57,372 nucleotides of DNA from CALCKW01 sp033852095 (GTDB taxonomy: Bacteria > Pseudomonadota > Gammaproteobacteria > CALCKW01): NCBI GenBank assembly GCA_033852095.1, contig JAWSVD010000131.1, positions 1-57,372 of the forward strand, given 5' to 3'. Shown here one piece after another: positions 53,151-57,372 of the stretch (position 1 is its first letter; each line of letters starts with the position of its first letter). Both the position numbers and the translations under genes were made by a program. Under the pieces are notes generated by a model, which did no database searches, was not told where the DNA came from, and saw only the letters and a program-made list of their open reading frames with translations.

Positions 53151-53176
53151 TCAGTACTAGGTACTGATGCATTTTT
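53151..53176 (+). terminator. Terminator-like hairpin after the PRTase gene
   Basis: TCAGTAC-TAG-GTACTGA forms a 7-bp stem with a 3-base loop, followed by TGCATTTTT. It starts right after the PRTase stop codon and could separate or attenuate the barrel/OPX/Wzc genes. Confidence 0.45.
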
Positions 53177-53231
53177 GGAAAGGGCATTTGTTGGATAAGG
53201 TTCGTTAGCTTTAAATAAACAGGGAAAATTT

Positions 53232-54515
53232 GTGTCTAGAGTCCGCGTGCATAATACATCGCAGTTTAAATTGAGCTTTATAGCCACTGCGCTGGCTTTT
53301 GCCGTCGCATCAGGTGGTGCTACGGCCGCTCAGAACATTGAGCAGGCACCGCGTTTAACTAACGAAGACTTTGGCGCCGAGGCTTATCCTAACGACTACG
53401 CCTTGTCTGTCTCTGTCGGCGAAGCCAGTTTCTTCCCATCTGGCGGCATCAGGCTGACACGCATTGACAATCTGTACTACGAAAAAGATGCTATACCCAC
53501 TGAATCTGTTCAACTTCGTGTAATTCCAAAGTTTGATTTGGTAGCGGAAGGCAGTAAGTCTCTGTTTTGGCTATTGCTTAGAGGGAATCTCAAAAAGCAC
53601 GAAGGAGATGGCAGCAACGCGGATGCTAACGATTTCCGCCTACGTGGTTTCGCTCATCTTGATTTGAGTAACCGTCACCGTATTGATGCCGAAATTTCAG
53701 TGGCTCAGCTGAGTGAAGAGTTGGGGACGGGAAGGACTCGGGAGAGCTCTAGCAGTGGTGTTGACTTGCAAACAGAAGCCACCGATGTTTATTCGCTGAA
53801 CAGGATAGGTCTTAACTTCTCATACGGTAACCCCCGATCGCGTGGTGAGTTGGTCTTTGGGGCTGCGGTGGGCACGCTTGGTTATGACAAAGACACAGCT
53901 GAACTAAAAAGACTAGAGCGTGATATGCAGATATTGTGGGGGAAATTTTCCTACAAACTAACGGGTAAAACGACATTGTATTCACGGATTAGTCATCGGA
54001 ATTTCGATTACAAATCCAGTGATCGAGACAGAGTGATCAACAATATACGGTTCGGGGTACTCTGGAAAGCGACCGGATTGCTCTACGGTGATGCGTCCGT
54101 CACAAAAACGGCTTGGGACTATGAACACAACGCCAGTAAAGACGACGATGCATTGGAATTGGCCGCAAATTTGTACTGGGCCATTCGTAGTTACAGCACG
54201 GCCAGCATCTATGTGCGCGAATTTCGTGATGATGATGTCAACGGTTCTGATGAAATTCAGGAAACATTTACCGTAGGCGCAAGCTGGAAGCATGGTTGGA
54301 CTGATCGGGTAAATACTACGGTATCTGCTTACTTCAGTGAGGACAGTTTGAAAGATGCGACTGTCGCGGAGCGTGAGGTAGTGTCTTTGGAAGGGCGTGT
54401 GGCACTGCGGAGGTGGTTGAACTTTCTATTGGGCGTGTCGAACGACCGCTTGAATTCAAACAGTGTGGAATCAGATCGACAGTTGGTATACCTAGGCTTG
54501 GAAGGGAATTTATAG
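53232..54515 (+). CDS. Outer-membrane beta-barrel protein of the EPS locus
   Basis: A 427-residue secreted protein. A signal peptide (KLSFIATALAFAVASGGATA, cleavage near residue 33) precedes many alternating polar/hydrophobic strands, for example YSLNRIGLNFSYG, GELVFGAAVGTLGY, SARISHRNFDY-type turns and the final RQLVYLGLEGNL, a typical barrel C-terminal strand. It resembles the BBP2 porin-like family found in EPS loci. GTG 53232 has AGGGA eight bases upstream. It directly precedes the OPX gene and is a good candidate for the outer-membrane pore. Confidence 0.8.
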   Translation: MSRVRVHNTSQFKLSFIATALAFAVASGGATAAQNIEQAPRLTNEDFGAEAYPNDYALSVSVGEASFFPSGGIRLTRIDNLYYEKDAIPTESVQLRVIPKFDLVAEGSKSLFWLLLRGNLKKHEGDGSNADANDFRLRGFAHLDLSNRHRIDAEISVAQLSEELGTGRTRESSSSGVDLQTEATDVYSLNRIGLNFSYGNPRSRGELVFGAAVGTLGYDKDTAELKRLERDMQILWGKFSYKLTGKTTLYSRISHRNFDYKSSDRDRVINNIRFGVLWKATGLLYGDASVTKTAWDYEHNASKDDDALELAANLYWAIRSYSTASIYVREFRDDDVNGSDEIQETFTVGASWKHGWTDRVNTTVSAYFSEDSLKDATVAEREVVSLEGRVALRRWLNFLLGVSNDRLNSNSVESDRQLVYLGLEGNL

Positions 54516-54563
54516 GCTGTTGTAAGTCTAAGGTTATAGATAGTGAGAATTTGGAGTTATAAG

Positions 54564-55094
54564 ATGTGTAGGATTATTAAGTCGTTGATGTTAGTGGCAG
54601 CCATGCTACTGCCCTTGGTTGTAAACAGCGCTTCTGTTGGCAGCCGTTATATATTGGACACTGGTGATAAGGTTTTGATCAAGGTATATGACGAGGACGA
54701 CTTAACGGTTGAGACTCGCCTGAACGACCGCGGGCGGATTAACTATTCTTACTTGGGTGAGCTGGAAATTTCTGGTAAGACTACACGTGAGGTGGAAGAA
54801 CTCATCACAGGGAAACTGAAAGAAGGTTATTTACTGAACCCCAGTGTCAGTGTCACTGTATTGGAATATCGGCCATTCTTTATCAACGGTGAGGTTAGCA
54901 GCCCCGGTGATTACCCTTACCAACCGGGCCTGACGCTTGAAAAGGCGGTGGCGATTGCCGGTGGTTTTACGGACCGTGCCTCTAGGCGGAAGATATATTT
55001 GTTGCGTGGTGATTCCGACAAACGGTCGAAAATTGGTTTTCAAAAAACGATCGAACCAGGTGATATTGTGACCGTTGAAGAAGGTTTCTTCTAA
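54564..55094 (+). CDS. Short Wza-like polysaccharide export (OPX) protein
   Basis: A 176-residue periplasmic protein. After a signal peptide (about 1–24) comes the polysaccharide export domain (25–103: YILDTGDKVLIKVYDEDDL, LNPSVSVTVLEY) and one SLBB domain (from about 105: FFINGEVSSPGDYPY, AGGF). It stops there: no second SLBB, no C-terminal amphipathic helix, and no lipobox cysteine, unlike full-length Wza. ATG 54564 has GGAG seven bases upstream; GTG 54543 is a weaker alternative. Confidence 0.9.
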   Translation: MCRIIKSLMLVAAMLLPLVVNSASVGSRYILDTGDKVLIKVYDEDDLTVETRLNDRGRINYSYLGELEISGKTTREVEELITGKLKEGYLLNPSVSVTVLEYRPFFINGEVSSPGDYPYQPGLTLEKAVAIAGGFTDRASRRKIYLLRGDSDKRSKIGFQKTIEPGDIVTVEEGFF

Positions 55095-55156
55095 GCTCCA
55101 TAATTTGCAGCTGATTTAGAATGCGTTTGTGAATGAAGTAATTACAGAGAATTTTC

Positions 55157-57372
55157 ATGTCGATTTTTAATCAACAAAATGACAGCAGCCAGTATTACAG
55201 CGGCTCATCATCGTCAGGCTCCGATGACGGAGAGGTTAATCTCCGCGAATACCTGCGAGTTGTCGCAAAAAACAAATGGCTAATAATTGCAACTACGGCA
55301 ATTCTGACAGGCGTCGCGGCTCTTTATGCGAAAACTGCAACACCTATCTACGAAGCGACTAGCACGCTGCTGATAGAAGGCGAGAAAAAGAACGCAGTCT
55401 CTATCGAAGATTTGTACGGCATAGATAAAACCAGTTCTGATTACTTCCAAACACAATATGAAATACTGAAGTCGCGTGAACTAGCTGAAAAAATTGTTGA
55501 AAATCTTGAGCTTATAACGCACGAAGAGTTCAACGGCAAAGATCAGCCTTCAGCCGTCGAAAACATGTTGGCAGGACTGGGTATCAGCTCAGATCAACAA
55601 GTGGGTCCCACTGAGGGTGAAGTCCGTTTTTCCCAGATGGACGATAGAACACAACGTCTAGTCGCTGCGGAAACATTTTTGCGTCGCCTCAGCATCGCAC
55701 CTGTGCGTAAAACCAAGTTGGTAAAAATCAGCTTTGAATCGACCGATCCAGTATTTGCTGCAAAAGCTGCAAATGCAGTAGGCGAAGCATATATAGAAAA
55801 TTATCTCGAGTCCAAAGCCGAGATGACCGAGACAGCCACCACTTGGATGAGCGGACGCCTATCAGGGCTAAAAGTCTCGTTAGAAGCATCTGAAAAGAAG
55901 CTCCAGCAATACAAAGAAGACAACCAATTGGTTGACTTTGGTGGCGGGGTGACTCGATTTAATGAGCAGGAGCTCAGTAATTTCTCCGGAAAGCTGATCG
56001 ATGCTCAACGTGAACTGGCGGAAAAGCAGTCGCTCTACGACGAAATAAAACGATTGCGCAAATCCGCCCCTGAACTCTTAGAGAACATGCCTTCGGTGCA
56101 GCGAAGCTCGATCGTGCAGACTTACAAGGTAGAGCGTGCCAAAGTAGAGCGTGAGCTCGACGAACTGAGTAACAAGTACGGAGATCGTCACCCTAAAATG
56201 ATTGATGCACGGTCTCGGCTCTCCGTAATTCAACGCAACCTTGATCTAGAAATTCGTCGGATAATATCTTCCATCGAAAAAGATGCTGAATTGGCGCGTG
56301 CAAACGTCAATGTGTTAAAGCGGTCAGTGGCAAGCGGAAAAGCTGAGATTCAAAACATTGGTCGGAAATCATTTGAATTGGATCAACTGCAGCGTGAAGT
56401 CGACAACAACCGGAATCTCTACGACACCTTTTTCAGTCGTATCAGAGAGACTGACGAAGCGGGCAGTTTGAACTCCACAAACGCACATATATCTGACCAA
56501 GCAGTGCCACCTTTCTTTGCAAGCAAGCCCAAGAAAGCGCTGGTCGTTGCACTGGCCTTTTTGGCGGGTCTCATCGGTTCGCTGGCGTTTGCATTTTTAC
56601 GTGAATACATGGATGACTCTGTGCGTGGTGCTGAGGATATCGAAGAGAAGTTAGGCCTGCCGTTGCTGGGTATTATTCCTCAGCTGAAATACGGCAAGGG
56701 ACTTTTTGGAAAGGCCACGGATTTACCGCTCAGCCCGCAAGCCATCGATGACCAGCGCGGCACATTCTCTGAGTCCATCCGTACGATCCGAACCAGTGTC
56801 ACGCTCAACTCAGGCGATGTCCCGGATAAAGTGATCATGATCACTTCTTCTGTTCCGAATGAAGGCAAGACAACACTCTCTATCAACCTGGCGTATTCCA
56901 TGTCTCAGGTTGAAAAGGTCTTGCTGATAGACGCCGACATGCGTCGTCCCAGTGTGCACAAGACATTGGGTTTGCCGGCTGATGCGGTGGGCCTTGCAAA
57001 CTTGATAGAAAAGACAGCAAAGGCACAAGACTGCATCATGAAGGGCGTCATTGGTAATTTGGACGTGATGACTGCTGGCGGTGTGCCGAGCAATCCTCTG
57101 GAGCTTATCTCCAGCAAGCGTTTCGCCTACCTGCTCGAGCAACTGCGCAAGCACTATGACCGTGTGATAATCGATTGCGCGCCTGTGCAGGCAGTGAGTG
57201 ATTCCCTAGTCTTGTCGCAAAGTGCTGATTCGGTGCTGTACGTGGTTCGCTCTGTCGTGACACCCATGCCGCTCGCTCAGCGCGGAGTGGCGCGCATGAA
57301 GCAGGTCGGTGCGAAAATCAAAGGCATTGTTGTCACGCAGGTAGACATCGAGAAACTGCAATCCTACGGTGG
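55157..57372 (+). CDS. Wzc-type co-polymerase/tyrosine kinase (3' end outside window)
   Basis: At least 738 codons, open to the window edge. A Ser-rich start (SSQYYSGSSSSGSDD) leads into a Wzz domain with helix 1 at about 43–65 (KWLIIATTAILTGVAALYA), a coiled-coil region, and helix 2 (ALVVALAFLAGLIGSLAFAF). The BY-kinase domain has Walker A with K571 (SVPNEGKTT), Walker A' D592/D594 (LLIDADMRRPS) and Walker B ending at D673 (VIIDCAP). The C-terminal tyrosine cluster is beyond the window. It is the second kinase-bearing co-polymerase set of the locus. Confidence 0.92.
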   Translation, partial: MSIFNQQNDSSQYYSGSSSSGSDDGEVNLREYLRVVAKNKWLIIATTAILTGVAALYAKTATPIYEATSTLLIEGEKKNAVSIEDLYGIDKTSSDYFQTQYEILKSRELAEKIVENLELITHEEFNGKDQPSAVENMLAGLGISSDQQVGPTEGEVRFSQMDDRTQRLVAAETFLRRLSIAPVRKTKLVKISFESTDPVFAAKAANAVGEAYIENYLESKAEMTETATTWMSGRLSGLKVSLEASEKKLQQYKEDNQLVDFGGGVTRFNEQELSNFSGKLIDAQRELAEKQSLYDEIKRLRKSAPELLENMPSVQRSSIVQTYKVERAKVERELDELSNKYGDRHPKMIDARSRLSVIQRNLDLEIRRIISSIEKDAELARANVNVLKRSVASGKAEIQNIGRKSFELDQLQREVDNNRNLYDTFFSRIRETDEAGSLNSTNAHISDQAVPPFFASKPKKALVVALAFLAGLIGSLAFAFLREYMDDSVRGAEDIEEKLGLPLLGIIPQLKYGKGLFGKATDLPLSPQAIDDQRGTFSESIRTIRTSVTLNSGDVPDKVIMITSSVPNEGKTTLSINLAYSMSQVEKVLLIDADMRRPSVHKTLGLPADAVGLANLIEKTAKAQDCIMKGVIGNLDVMTAGGVPSNPLELISSKRFAYLLEQLRKHYDRVIIDCAPVQAVSDSLVLSQSADSVLYVVRSVVTPMPLAQRGVARMKQVGAKIKGIVVTQVDIEKLQSYG

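Noticed and set aside
47741..57372. Complete exosortase/PEP-CTERM system
   Set aside because: The ATPase, kinase and co-polymerase resemble such loci, but no exosortase or PEP-CTERM protein is encoded in the window.
1..57372. tRNA, rRNA, CRISPR, insertion sequences or attachment sites
   Set aside because: None was seen on either strand by reading the intergenic regions; a covariance-model or repeat search was not possible.

Overview
The window is chromosomal DNA from a gammaproteobacterium. Supporting signs are the gene order tuf–S10–spc–alpha with secY–rpmJ before rpsM, a zinc-free S14 next to a CxxC-type L36, YajR, the Rsd/AlgQ family, and the miaB–ybeZ–ybeY–corC–lnt run. I see no diagnostic marker for a genus. 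A marine or environmental heterotroph is plausible but is only inference. There are no tRNA or rRNA genes, no CRISPR array and no transposase.

Layout. (1) 1–13877: the 3' end of tuf, then the S10, spc and alpha ribosomal clusters with secY and rpoA, closed by a strong terminator. A promoter-like motif and a folded leader lie between rpsJ and rplC, and two hairpins precede rpsM. (2) 13902–21748: uvrA (minus strand), yajR, ssb, metK, ahcY. (3) 21749–about 29700: a clearly AT-rich block with a putative O-unit polymerase, two glycosyltransferases, a pyruvyltransferase, a Wzx-type flippase, an opposite-strand Wzz-like protein and a WcaJ-type initiating transferase. It looks like a swapped surface-polysaccharide island. 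(4) 30240–46739: housekeeping genes: miaB, ybeZ, ybeY, corC, lnt, gcvH, dgkA, hemL, rubredoxin, fbp, ycgN-like, rsd/algQ-like, rlmI, lgt, thyA, folA, a beta-hydroxyacid dehydrogenase and a GGDEF–EAL protein. (5) 46958–57372: an orphan protein, then an exopolysaccharide export locus that runs off the end of the window.

How it works together. The AT-rich island would build lipid-linked repeat units (WcaJ, glycosyltransferases, pyruvyltransferase), flip them (Wzx) and polymerise them (Wzy-like). The second locus holds control and export functions: a GumC-type co-polymerase with a separate CpsD-type tyrosine kinase, a fused Wzc-type kinase, two ExeA-like ATPases (one carrying an FHA domain), a beta-barrel outer-membrane protein and a short OPX protein with no lipobox and no Wza-like C-terminal region. 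Whether the two loci make the same polymer cannot be told from sequence.

Most interesting points: the short OPX plus beta-barrel pair, which resembles a composite OPX/beta-barrel export pore; a phosphoribosyltransferase with a basic/hydrophobic insert between the kinase/ATPase genes and the barrel gene; and an FHA–ExeA ATPase that heads the locus. Together they may form an export system with little-studied parts.
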